This document shows, piece after piece, positions 16,800-24,557 of a stretch of DNA of 38,727 nt (positions are counted from its first letter, which is position 1; each line of letters starts with the position of its first letter). The stretch is from positions 1-38,727 of the forward strand of contig BDTA01000021.1 of the NCBI GenBank assembly GCA_002897935.1, written 5' to 3'. This DNA is from a bacterium BMS3Abin08. GTDB taxonomy: Bacteria > Nitrospirota > Thermodesulfovibrionia > Thermodesulfovibrionales > JdFR-85. The notes beneath the pieces were generated by a model. It saw nothing but the letters and a program-made list of their open reading frames with translations. It did not search any database and was not told where the DNA came from. The position numbers were made by a program, and so were the translations under genes.

Positions 16800-18347
16800 A
16801 TGAGAACAAAACTCTTATACACCGGTCTTGTTATCCTTGTAATAATACCCGTCCTTTTTTTTCCGTCGATTGCAAACACCTCACCATCTACCCGGAATCA
16901 ACTCACAATGCTTCTTATCCCGATGAGATCACCGTCAACGATGTTTAGGGACTTCCTGCCGTTGAAGAGGTACATTGAAGAGAGACTCAATATGAAGATC
17001 ACAATCAAGGTCGCCCGCAAGAGCAGCGACGTTATTAAAAAACTTAAAAACGGTGATGCCGATGTAGCATATCTATGTCCGACACTGTATTGTGAGGCCT
17101 TCAGGAGCGCCGGGATAGAGCCACTTGTGAAGATCCGCGTTAACGGCACCTCTTATTACAGAAGCGTCCTCCTTGTCAGAAGGGATTCAGCTATTAAAAA
17201 GACGTCGGACTTAATTAATAAAACATTTGTATATGGCAGGTATGCATGTCCTGGATCAGGGCTTCTCCCCCGGATTATCTTTAAACGGATCGGCATGTCG
17301 GATGACGACCTCTTTGATGTAGTGAAACTTGGTTCGGACGAGAGTGCGCTTACGGCTGTTATGGCAAGGATGTTTGACGCAACCGCCGTTCCTGAGATGG
17401 CTGCCAGGCCTTACTTAAAAAAGGGATTAAGGGTAATCAGATACTCAAATCCCATACCACAGTATCTATTTGTTGCAAGCAGTTCTCTCGGTGACGGGCT
17501 TATGAAAAAATTAAGAGATATAATGTTGTCGATCAACAATCTGGAAGACCCCGCTGCCGTTGTCGGTGGAATTGAGAAGGGTACTGATGGTTTTGACATA
17601 GCAAGAAACAGTGATTATGGTATAGTGAGAGTCTTAATGGATATAGCCGGTGAAAATGCCGGCGAGGAAATTGCAACCGGTGAAAACGTTATCAGGGTTG
17701 TAGTGGAACCGGTATATTTTGGGCCTGATCTCTTTGTAACACTAACCCCCCTTATTGAATACCTTTCAAAGAGAACAAAAAGAAATTTTCAGTTGGTTAT
17801 ACCTGAAAACGCCGATACATTTACCAGATTGGTAAAAAAGGGAAAGGCTGATTTCTTCTATGGAAACGGCGATATTGCCTCCCGGAACAGATCATTAAAT
17901 TTAGTGGCAAACACAACGGGGCTAACAGGAATAACAGGACGGAGGCGGGGTATAATCATTACAAGATCAGATTCAAATATCAAATCCATAAAAAAACTCG
18001 CCGGGAAAAAAATAGGCATTACATCATTTTATGCAGATGACGGATACCCGCTACAACTGCAAAACCTGAAAAAAGCAGGGGTTTCTCCCGGTTCAGTAGA
18101 CTATGTCAAATTCAGCACTTACGAGAAGGTGATTATGAATCTCTACAGAGGTGAAATAGATGCAGGGTTTGTAAACGACGAGGTGCTGAACACCTTGAGG
18201 GAAGATATAGATCTGAAGAGAATAAGGATTATCTCAAGAACCCCACCGGTAAAGGGCTGGGGCCTGTTCTCAAAAAGGGGACTCAATGACGGACTGGTTA
18301 AAGATACCTCAAGATTTATTAAGGAATATGAGCCCTCACCGGAATGA
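16800..18347 (+). CDS. secreted double PhnD-like binding protein (candidate sensor input)
   Basis: The 515-residue protein has a signal peptide and two tandem PhnD/phosphonate-type periplasmic binding domains. Domain 1 spans about residues 35-285 (LPLKRYIEERLNM, KNGDADVAYLCPTLYCEAF). Domain 2 spans about 290-510 (LTPLIEYLSKRT, KKGKADFFYGNG, LAGKKIGITSF, YRGEIDAGFVNDEVL). The repeated 'place along a chain, then G-x-A-D' layout shows an internal duplication. No ABC permease or ATPase is nearby, and the stop overlaps the next kinase gene by 4 nt (ATGA), so it is more likely the ligand receptor of a two-component system. The position after soxB suggests an oxyanion such as thiosulfate or tetrathionate, which is inference. 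No ribosome binding site is obvious. Confidence 0.8.
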   Translation: MRTKLLYTGLVILVIIPVLFFPSIANTSPSTRNQLTMLLIPMRSPSTMFRDFLPLKRYIEERLNMKITIKVARKSSDVIKKLKNGDADVAYLCPTLYCEAFRSAGIEPLVKIRVNGTSYYRSVLLVRRDSAIKKTSDLINKTFVYGRYACPGSGLLPRIIFKRIGMSDDDLFDVVKLGSDESALTAVMARMFDATAVPEMAARPYLKKGLRVIRYSNPIPQYLFVASSSLGDGLMKKLRDIMLSINNLEDPAAVVGGIEKGTDGFDIARNSDYGIVRVLMDIAGENAGEEIATGENVIRVVVEPVYFGPDLFVTLTPLIEYLSKRTKRNFQLVIPENADTFTRLVKKGKADFFYGNGDIASRNRSLNLVANTTGLTGITGRRRGIIITRSDSNIKSIKKLAGKKIGITSFYADDGYPLQLQNLKKAGVSPGSVDYVKFSTYEKVIMNLYRGEIDAGFVNDEVLNTLREDIDLKRIRIISRTPPVKGWGLFSKRGLNDGLVKDTSRFIKEYEPSPE

Positions 18348-19804
18348 ATATACTTGCAGAGATAAACAGGCGTACAAGCATTAAAACAAAGAGTCTTATC
18401 TATGTTTTCCTGCTCATCGTCATTATATATTTTTCCGTAAGCATCATTGTGATTTCCTCAGCACAGAGGGACCTGAGATTTCAACAGAAACAGTTCGATA
18501 AAAAAGTGGCCGAAAAGCTTGAGATCAGCGCCTCCGACGCCCTCATCTCAGACGATTTTGGTGGATTAATGGAACAGATAAGGCAACTCAAGAGAGCCGC
18601 GCAGATAAAGAGCGTGAATATAATAGATACCCGGGGTATCATTATTGCTTCTGACAGATTAGACAACATCGGCGGAATTAACCGCTCCATGCTGGACAGA
18701 CTCCATAAGGAAAAAATAACTGCACTAAATAATGCCACGCTCTTTATGCCCGTTCAGATCGACGGTGATATTCTTGGTGCACTTGAGATGACATTTGATT
18801 TATTGTCGGAAAACGCATCCATCAGGAAGAACTTCAAAAGGACGGTCCTGAAGTTGATATACCTTTCCCTGATCATTTTTAGTGCGGCAATAGGCGGGGC
18901 CTATATCGTTTCAATGGCGATTACACGTCCGATAGCCAACCTGCTCCGTGACATAAGACGTTTTGGCGAGGATACCCTGCACGGCAGGTTTCATATATTC
19001 AATCCCCAGGACAGGGATGAAACCTTTCAGTTGAGAAAGGCCTTTCAGGACCTGGTAGAGAGCCTTAAATCCTATCTAAGCGAGATTGAAAGGGTCTCCG
19101 ACGAAAAAGAAAAACTCACCTGTATGGCTGCAATCGGCGAGATATCAGCCCAGATTGCTCATGAGCTTAGAAACAGTCTCTATGCAATAAGGGGCGCAAT
19201 TACAGGTATTGAGCATACCTCTGAGATGTCCGAGGTAAAGGAATATATTGAGATTATGAAGGATGAAGTTATTGATATGACCATTATGGCGGACGATTTT
19301 CTCAGGTTCTCCAAGGTCCCGCTGCCGAAATTACTGTTGTGTAATGTTGACAGTGTTGTAAAGAAGGTACTTGAGCTGCTTGAACCCGACCTCGAAGAAT
19401 CAGGAGTGAGGGTAATGAAAGAAGGTGACAGCGATATCCCCGGCATAATGATCGATCCGACCCTGATGAAACAGGTTTTTATGAATATCTTTATCAACTC
19501 TATTCAGGCAATGGAGGAGGGAGGATTAATTATGCTCCTGTACCAGGCACACGACAAATGGCTTGATATACATATAAGAGATACGGGACCCGGGATACCG
19601 GAAGAGGTATCATCCCGGATCTTTCAACCTTTTTTTACAACAAAGATGGATGGAAGCGGCATTGGCCTTGCCATGGTTTACAAGATAACCATTGCACACC
19701 ATGGTGAAATACAACTGATAAATGAGGACAGGGGGGCACACTTCATGTTGAGATTCCCGCTTGCAGAACATGAATCGTCCGATACCCTGTTAAGATCGTT
19801 ATGA
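18344..19804 (+). CDS. membrane sensor histidine kinase paired with the PhnD-like protein
   Basis: The 486-residue kinase has a membrane segment at about residues 17-37, a periplasmic part of about 130 residues, a second membrane segment at about 168-192 and a HAMP-like linker. Then follow a dimerisation helix with the phosphoacceptor His272 in IAHELRNSLYAIRG and an ATP-binding domain (NIFINSIQAMEEG, RDTGPGIPEE, GSGIGLAMVYK). It is likely to sense through contact with the binding protein encoded just upstream (4-nt overlap) and to phosphorylate the NtrC-type regulator encoded downstream. Confidence 0.9.
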   Translation: MNILAEINRRTSIKTKSLIYVFLLIVIIYFSVSIIVISSAQRDLRFQQKQFDKKVAEKLEISASDALISDDFGGLMEQIRQLKRAAQIKSVNIIDTRGIIIASDRLDNIGGINRSMLDRLHKEKITALNNATLFMPVQIDGDILGALEMTFDLLSENASIRKNFKRTVLKLIYLSLIIFSAAIGGAYIVSMAITRPIANLLRDIRRFGEDTLHGRFHIFNPQDRDETFQLRKAFQDLVESLKSYLSEIERVSDEKEKLTCMAAIGEISAQIAHELRNSLYAIRGAITGIEHTSEMSEVKEYIEIMKDEVIDMTIMADDFLRFSKVPLPKLLLCNVDSVVKKVLELLEPDLEESGVRVMKEGDSDIPGIMIDPTLMKQVFMNIFINSIQAMEEGGLIMLLYQAHDKWLDIHIRDTGPGIPEEVSSRIFQPFFTTKMDGSGIGLAMVYKITIAHHGEIQLINEDRGAHFMLRFPLAEHESSDTLLRSL

Positions 19805-19940
19805 CCTTGAATCCTTGGCCCCTTTTCGGCAACTACATGGGAGAACGGCCGTAATTCTTGACCATCTACACAGGGTTTTAATATTACCCGAGATCGCTTG
19901 ATTGAGGCGATAACCGGCATACGTGTATAAAGGCGCAGAG

Positions 19941-20049
19941 CGGTCCTTTTTCCGTCATTCCCCGAAGGCGTTTGGGGAATCGTTCTTTAAGAAGGATTCC
20001 CAGCTCCCGAATGCGTTCGGGACAAGGTGCATCACAATCTATACACAGA
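19941..20049. repeat. dispersed GTCATTCC-type repeat with CTGTGTATA tail
   Basis: The stretch starts GGTCCTTTTTCCGTCATTCC and contains palindromic CCCCGAAGGCGTTTGGGG, AAGGATTCCC and CCCGAATGCGTTCGGG, then ends with CTATACACAGACT. The same modules occur at 24368, 26270, 26405, 34131 and 34231. It fills most of the gap between the kinase and regulator genes. Confidence 0.75.
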
Positions 20050-20072
20050 CTCTGACTAACACGAGGAGAACA

Positions 20073-21410
20073 ATGAGAAATATATTGGTTGTAGATGATG
20101 AGAGAAATATAAGGGTCGTCATACAGAAATTTCTTAAACAGGAAGGTTACGAAGTGGATATCGCAAGGAATTTCGAAGAGGCGATCACTTTAGTTAATGA
20201 AATACGCTATGAACTCGTGCTTACCGATATGAAATTACCGGGAAAATCAGGAATTGAACTCCTGAAAGTCATTAAAAGAGAAACACCCGATATCCCGGTT
20301 ATCATGATAACGGCTTACGGAAGCATAGAAAACGCTGTAGAGGCTATAAAGGAAGGGGCTTATAATTATCTTACAAAACCCCTCGAGCTTGATGACATGC
20401 TTGTAATAATCAAACATACATTGCTACATAAGGGTTCACTGACCGATACGGAACAGTACTTCAAGGAACGGTATGGTATAGTTGGCGACTCTAAGGTTAT
20501 CATCGAGTTACTTGCCACCATAAATATGATCTGTAACAGTCGTGCCAATGTCCTGATCACCGGAGAGTCCGGAACAGGCAAGGAACTTGTGGCAAGGGCC
20601 GTACATCTGGCATCCCCGAGAAGGGAATCAAACTTTGTAGCCATAAACTGTGCTGCTATTCCTCAGGACCTGATAGAAAACGAGTTATTCGGCCATGAAG
20701 AGGGCGCCTATACAGGTGCCGTTTCGAGACGGGGTGGAAAGATCGAACTCGCTGATCATGGAACCCTGTTTCTCGACGAGATAGGCGAAATGTCTCAAAG
20801 TATGCAGATCAAGCTCCTGAGGTTTATACAGGAGAAGGAATTCTACAGGATAGGCGGTTTCAAACCTATAAAGTCAGACTGTCGCATCATCGCTGCAACC
20901 AACAAGAATATTGAGGAGGAGATAGACAGGGGAGCCTTCAGGGAAGACCTGTTCTATCGTCTCAACGTCATACCCATTGTCATACCACCCCTGAAGGAAA
21001 GGAAGGAGGATATACCGCTTCTGGTTGACAATTTTCTGAAGAAATACTCAGAAGAGAACAACAAGTTCATTTCGGGTATTGAACGTAACGCCCTGGATGC
21101 ACTGATGCTTTACAACTGGCCCGGGAACATACGTGAACTTGAAAACATTATAGAACGTGCCATTGTGCTGAGCAGGTTTGAGACCATTATGCTTGCCGAC
21201 CTGCCCAAAAAGATAACGAACAAGGTCTTTGTCGAGAGGGAAGAAAAGGACCTTGGTGAACTGGCCGGACTGACCCTCCCTGAGCTGGAGCGACTTGCAA
21301 TAATTAACGCCCTCAAAGAAGAAAACTGGAACCAGACAAGGGCTTCCGAACGTCTTGGAATTACACGCAGGCAGCTCAGGACCAAGATGATAAAGTATAA
21401 ACTGTTATAA
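20073..21410 (+). CDS. NtrC-family sigma-54-dependent response regulator
   Basis: The 445-residue regulator starts at the ATG at 20073, with GAGGAG upstream; the frame runs further upstream only because it crosses the dispersed repeat. The receiver domain (about 1-120) has DDERN, the phosphoacceptor aspartate in VLTDMKLPG and YLTKPLE. The AAA+ domain (about 140-370) has Walker A GESGTGKEL, GHEEGAYTGAVSRRGG (a GAYTGA form of the sigma-54-contacting GAFTGA loop), Walker B TLFLDEIGEM and NWPGNIRELEN. A Fis-type helix-turn-helix is at the C-terminus (NWNQTRASERLGITRRQLRT). It should activate sigma-54 promoters such as those proposed at 12187 and 21759. Confidence 0.95.
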   Translation: MRNILVVDDERNIRVVIQKFLKQEGYEVDIARNFEEAITLVNEIRYELVLTDMKLPGKSGIELLKVIKRETPDIPVIMITAYGSIENAVEAIKEGAYNYLTKPLELDDMLVIIKHTLLHKGSLTDTEQYFKERYGIVGDSKVIIELLATINMICNSRANVLITGESGTGKELVARAVHLASPRRESNFVAINCAAIPQDLIENELFGHEEGAYTGAVSRRGGKIELADHGTLFLDEIGEMSQSMQIKLLRFIQEKEFYRIGGFKPIKSDCRIIAATNKNIEEEIDRGAFREDLFYRLNVIPIVIPPLKERKEDIPLLVDNFLKKYSEENNKFISGIERNALDALMLYNWPGNIRELENIIERAIVLSRFETIMLADLPKKITNKVFVEREEKDLGELAGLTLPELERLAIINALKEENWNQTRASERLGITRRQLRTKMIKYKLL

Positions 21411-21758
21411 TCCTCAATCCGGCGGCAGTCATTATGATGAGCAGTCTGATATGGTCTTTACCTTCATCCGGAACCCGGCATAAAATCCCCCCTGTTAAGG
21501 ATGGACTTCCTTTGTCAGGGCATCCACCTGTAAATCACTGTACATGAAGGAACAGCTTGGATACCGCTTACTGTTCGATTCCGTACAACAGTGGTTTTCA
21601 AAATCATCCCGGGAGTATGACGGACAAACAACTGATCTTCAACTCATTTTCAGCAGAGTCAATAATATCGGACCATTGGAGACACCGGGGTCACATACGA
21701 CGGTATTGAATGAACCTCTTCGGGATCACCTGTTGTCCTTCCCTTCAATTGATTCATC
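21411..21758. other. regulatory gap before the YeeE/YedE gene
   Basis: About 350 bp between the regulator gene and the promoter of the transporter gene. A 78-codon frame (21544-21780) lacks a ribosome binding site and resembles nothing I know, so I treat it as chance. The size and position suit an activator-binding region, but I could not identify a repeated operator by eye. Confidence 0.4.
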
Positions 21759-21776
21759 CTGGCACAAAAAATGCTT
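21759..21776 (+). promoter_or_regulatory. strong candidate sigma-54 promoter of the YeeE/YedE gene
   Basis: CTGGCACAAAAAATGCTT carries the consensus TGGCAC at -24 and TGCTT at -12, with GG and GC exactly 10 nt apart. Transcription would start near 21786, leaving a leader of about 30 nt that includes the AGGAGG of the gene at 21816. An NtrC-type activator gene lies immediately upstream. Confidence 0.75.
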
Positions 21777-21815
21777 GTAATGCGGGAGAAGAACTATTCC
21801 TAACAGGAGGTATGG

Positions 21816-23048
21816 ATGACAAAAGAGAAGTTGAGAGAGGGTCTCGTTATTGCACTGATAGTTTCAGGCTTCTTATGGGTACTGTATCTGATATTCAAGA
21901 TCAAGGGTTATGCCGGGGTTGATTTAGACTCCTTGTCAGACGAAGAAATAGCCTTAATCAAAAACTCCATAAGAACCACCGTTATCTGGGGAGGACTTAT
22001 TATAGGCGCACTGATGGGGGCGGTAGTTCAGAGATCGAAATTCTGCATTGCCGCAGCCTGCCATAGTATAGTTACCACTTACGACCTGACTCAGTCAAGG
22101 GCATATGCAATGGCGCTCTTTGTTGCAATAATGGGAACCCAGATCCTCTACAAAACGGGGATGGTTGACATAAACTACAGCATATATATTTCCTCTCCCT
22201 TTACCTGGCTGAGTTATATAGTCGGCGGTTTCGTCTTTGGTGTAGGTATTGTTTACGCCGGCGGCTGCGCAAGCAGGATTCTCGTGAGGGCGGCAGAAGG
22301 AAATCTCGGGGGATTGGTAAGCGTAATGGCCTTTATCTTCGCATCCGGTGCAACCCTGTGGGGTATAACCGCAAAGCTCCGCGTAGATTACTTCAACAGA
22401 CTAACAGTCGATTATGATAGCCAGTATATTCCGAACATCCTGCACGGAGTACCCTTTTGGGTCGTCATGGCGGTCCTTGAGGTAGTGCTGTTGATATTCA
22501 TGTTGAGGGCACCGAAGGATTCCGACTGGTGGAGCTGGAGATGGCCGCTGGCAGGGGTTTCGATCGGTTTGACGATTGTCTTTGCCTGGTGGATCAACGG
22601 TGTTGCATTTAAGACAATACCATTGATTGATACATTCTCCTATACCGGACCTGATGATCCTACGCTCCTTCAGACATGGAGACCCAAGAGCCTGACCTTC
22701 GCACTTGCCGATGCTCAAACCTTTCGTTATATTATACTTTGGACCGGGGAGTCTATCAACTTTGCGGTTGCCTCGGTGCTTGGGGTTCTATTAGGAGCGT
22801 TTATATCAGCGCTCATAACACGTACGTTCAACTGGGTAGCCCCTCCTCTTGAACAGTTCAAGTACAATCTCATTGGTGGTTTGCTCATGGGCTTTGGTGC
22901 GGTATTGGCCCTTGGTTGTAACATAGGACAGGGGTTGAGCGGGTTTTCAACGCTTTCCCTCGGAAGCATGCTTACGATGAGTTTTATACTGTTTGGTGCA
23001 ATATCAGGCGCCAAGTTTATCCAGTGGCAGATTATGAGACAGATTTAA
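21816..23048 (+). CDS. YeeE/YedE-family (TsuA-like) sulfur-compound transporter
   Basis: The 410-residue polytopic membrane protein has about nine or ten hydrophobic segments and the cysteine-containing signatures of the YeeE/YedE family: VQRSKFCIAAACH, GVGIVYAGGCASR and LALGCNIGQGLSG. Characterised relatives such as TsuA take up thiosulfate, passing it along conserved cysteines. Here it could import thiosulfate or deliver sulfane sulfur across the membrane to the TusA encoded nearby. AGGAGG lies 5 nt before the ATG at 21816; an ATG 4 nt earlier is in another frame. It is preceded by the best sigma-54 promoter candidate in the window. Confidence 0.9.
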   Translation: MTKEKLREGLVIALIVSGFLWVLYLIFKIKGYAGVDLDSLSDEEIALIKNSIRTTVIWGGLIIGALMGAVVQRSKFCIAAACHSIVTTYDLTQSRAYAMALFVAIMGTQILYKTGMVDINYSIYISSPFTWLSYIVGGFVFGVGIVYAGGCASRILVRAAEGNLGGLVSVMAFIFASGATLWGITAKLRVDYFNRLTVDYDSQYIPNILHGVPFWVVMAVLEVVLLIFMLRAPKDSDWWSWRWPLAGVSIGLTIVFAWWINGVAFKTIPLIDTFSYTGPDDPTLLQTWRPKSLTFALADAQTFRYIILWTGESINFAVASVLGVLLGAFISALITRTFNWVAPPLEQFKYNLIGGLLMGFGAVLALGCNIGQGLSGFSTLSLGSMLTMSFILFGAISGAKFIQWQIMRQI

Positions 23049-23118
23049 AAACCTGCAAAAGCCGGTGCTGCTTATTGCCGGATCACGGTAACAAGGGGTG
23101 CCGTTGTTGGATCGGTGA

Positions 23119-23634
23119 ATGAAAAAATATATCTTAATATTGATAGTATTGCTTTTGCTGCTCATACAGTGTACGCCCCGGCAGTCTGTGCAGAGGGCCG
23201 GAAATAAATACTGCGATAAACCGGTTGTTATCCAGTCGGTTTATGGTGACTATGATGAAATCTGGGATGACCTTAAGATGGCCCTCAATGAAAGGGGGCT
23301 TGTGATATCGAGTGTGTCACATGTGGGAGAGATGCTCGATAGGACCGGCAAGGCCCTCGGCAGGAACAGGAAGATATATGGGAAGGCTAAGGTGATGGAG
23401 TTCTGCAGTGCTGTGATTTCAAGGAACATGCTTGAAAAAAACCCGCATTATCTGTCTTTTTGTCCATACCAGATCATGGTCTACACACTTCCTGACGATG
23501 GAAGAAAGGTATACCTGTCCTACAGGCACCTTATCTGGAAAGACAAAGGGGATGATGATGTTTTAGAGGCGGTGGAAGACCTGCTGAAAGAGATGGTCGA
23601 TGAGGTAATAGAGCTGCACAAGGAATACAGGTGA
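23119..23634 (+). CDS. DUF302-family lipoprotein
   Basis: The 171-residue protein has a lipoprotein signal with lipobox LLIQC (lipidated Cys18). The DUF302 domain follows: a WDDLKMALNERGLVISSVSHVG helix-strand, then KVMEFCSAVISRNML and FCPYQIMVYTLPDDGRKVYL. DUF302 proteins are small, often periplasmic, and are frequently found beside sulfur-oxidation genes; their role is unknown. It lies 70 nt after the transporter gene and 50 nt before tusA on the same strand, probably in one operon. Confidence 0.85.
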   Translation: MKKYILILIVLLLLLIQCTPRQSVQRAGNKYCDKPVVIQSVYGDYDEIWDDLKMALNERGLVISSVSHVGEMLDRTGKALGRNRKIYGKAKVMEFCSAVISRNMLEKNPHYLSFCPYQIMVYTLPDDGRKVYLSYRHLIWKDKGDDDVLEAVEDLLKEMVDEVIELHKEYR

Positions 23635-23684
23635 ACCCGTGAACTCCCTTTAGGGAGTACAACTATTAAACAGGAGGTTGGAAT

Positions 23685-23927
23685 ATGGAAGAGATTGCAG
23701 TCGACAGGATACTTGATACAAAGGGAATGAACTGTCCGATGCCGGTTTTGAAAACCAAAAAGGTAATAGATGAGATTCAGCATGGACAGATCCTTGAGGT
23801 TATTGCAACCGATCCCGGTTCGAGGACAGACATACCTGCGCTCCTGAAGAGGATCGGTCATGAATTGATAAGCGAGGTTGAGAAAGACGGCGTGTTCTTC
23901 TTCTATATAAGAAAGAACGGCGCATAA
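23685..23927 (+). CDS. tusA: TusA-family sulfurtransferase
   Basis: The 80-residue protein has the TusA/SirA signature LDTKGMNCPMPVLKTKK with the sulfur-carrying Cys17, followed by ATDPGSRTDIPALLKR. It carries persulfide sulfur in the cytoplasm, in sulfur oxidisers delivering it to Dsr or Hdr-like systems. AGGAGG precedes the ATG. Its place after a YeeE/YedE transporter and DUF302 lipoprotein suggests it receives sulfur imported by the transporter, which is inference. Confidence 0.93.
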   Translation: MEEIAVDRILDTKGMNCPMPVLKTKKVIDEIQHGQILEVIATDPGSRTDIPALLKRIGHELISEVEKDGVFFFYIRKNGA

Positions 23928-24557
23928 CAAGGGTGCGGGACATCTCTCCCGTTCCCACATTCTGACAGGGATGTTGGAGAGTGGAGCGCTGAGAACCGGT
24001 CTTCCATTTCTCCAACACCATAAATTCCCCTCCCGAAGGCACCCTGGGAGAGACTGTGAACAAGAGAGATAATCCTTCCTCTTATAGGGGGATGATTGTA
24101 TCCTTTTGGTCCTTCTCCCCAGGACAACAGACTAATGCGTTCAATGTTCAACGGCCTGTCAAGCTCTCCGGCCAAAAGCAGGCACTTTCTTTGCGCTATG
24201 CCCTCTGCGCTGCTTCATCCCCGATTCAGGATCCGTCCGCTCATAATTCCCGGCATTTATTTCTTGCCGTCCCCACTCCACCCCGGCTTCCGGATGCTTC
24301 GATAGTATGATTATGCTAAAATATCAACGGGCTATTGTTTCAGTGGCCCGTAACTCATTCAAAGCCTGTCATGCCCCGAACGCTTCCGGGGAATCCTTCC
24401 CGGAAGAAAGATTCCCGACAAGCGGGAATGACACAACATGCACAATAATTTATGACGCTGTGTATAGATTTCACGAACTTAGTTCGGGATACAGCACGAC
24501 GATAACTGATCTGCTTGCTCTTTGAGCAACAGTCCGCATACGAATAACGGAGAGACC
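23928..24557. other. 630-bp gap with dispersed repeats
   Basis: No gene is supported; the short frames here lack ribosome binding sites and are low-complexity or antisense. Positions 24158-24178 repeat the 21-nt element found at 8234. Positions 24368-24434 hold a GTCATGCC/GGAATGAC inverted repeat of the dispersed type (CCCCGAACGCTTCCGGGG arm), followed by CTGTGTATAGATT at about 24461, as next to the other copies. Confidence 0.6.

Noticed and set aside
19923-20072. 50-codon N-terminal extension of the NtrC-type regulator
   Set aside because: It is translated dispersed repeat; the receiver domain starts at 20073 right after GAGGAG.
21544-21780. 78-codon frame before the YeeE/YedE gene
   Set aside because: It has no ribosome binding site and overlaps the sigma-54 promoter; probably chance.
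23055-23075. Sigma-54-like GG...GC sequence before the DUF302 gene
   Set aside because: The spacing is 11 nt, not 10, and the gene is close behind the transporter in the same direction.
16723-23118. Search for soxC, soxD or dsr genes near sox
   Set aside because: None of the frames shows sulfite-oxidase-type molybdenum, SoxD cytochrome or Dsr motifs; absence applies only to this window.
23643-23656. CTCCC/GGGAG palindrome before tusA as a terminator
   Set aside because: Short stem with no T-run, inside what looks like a continuous operon.
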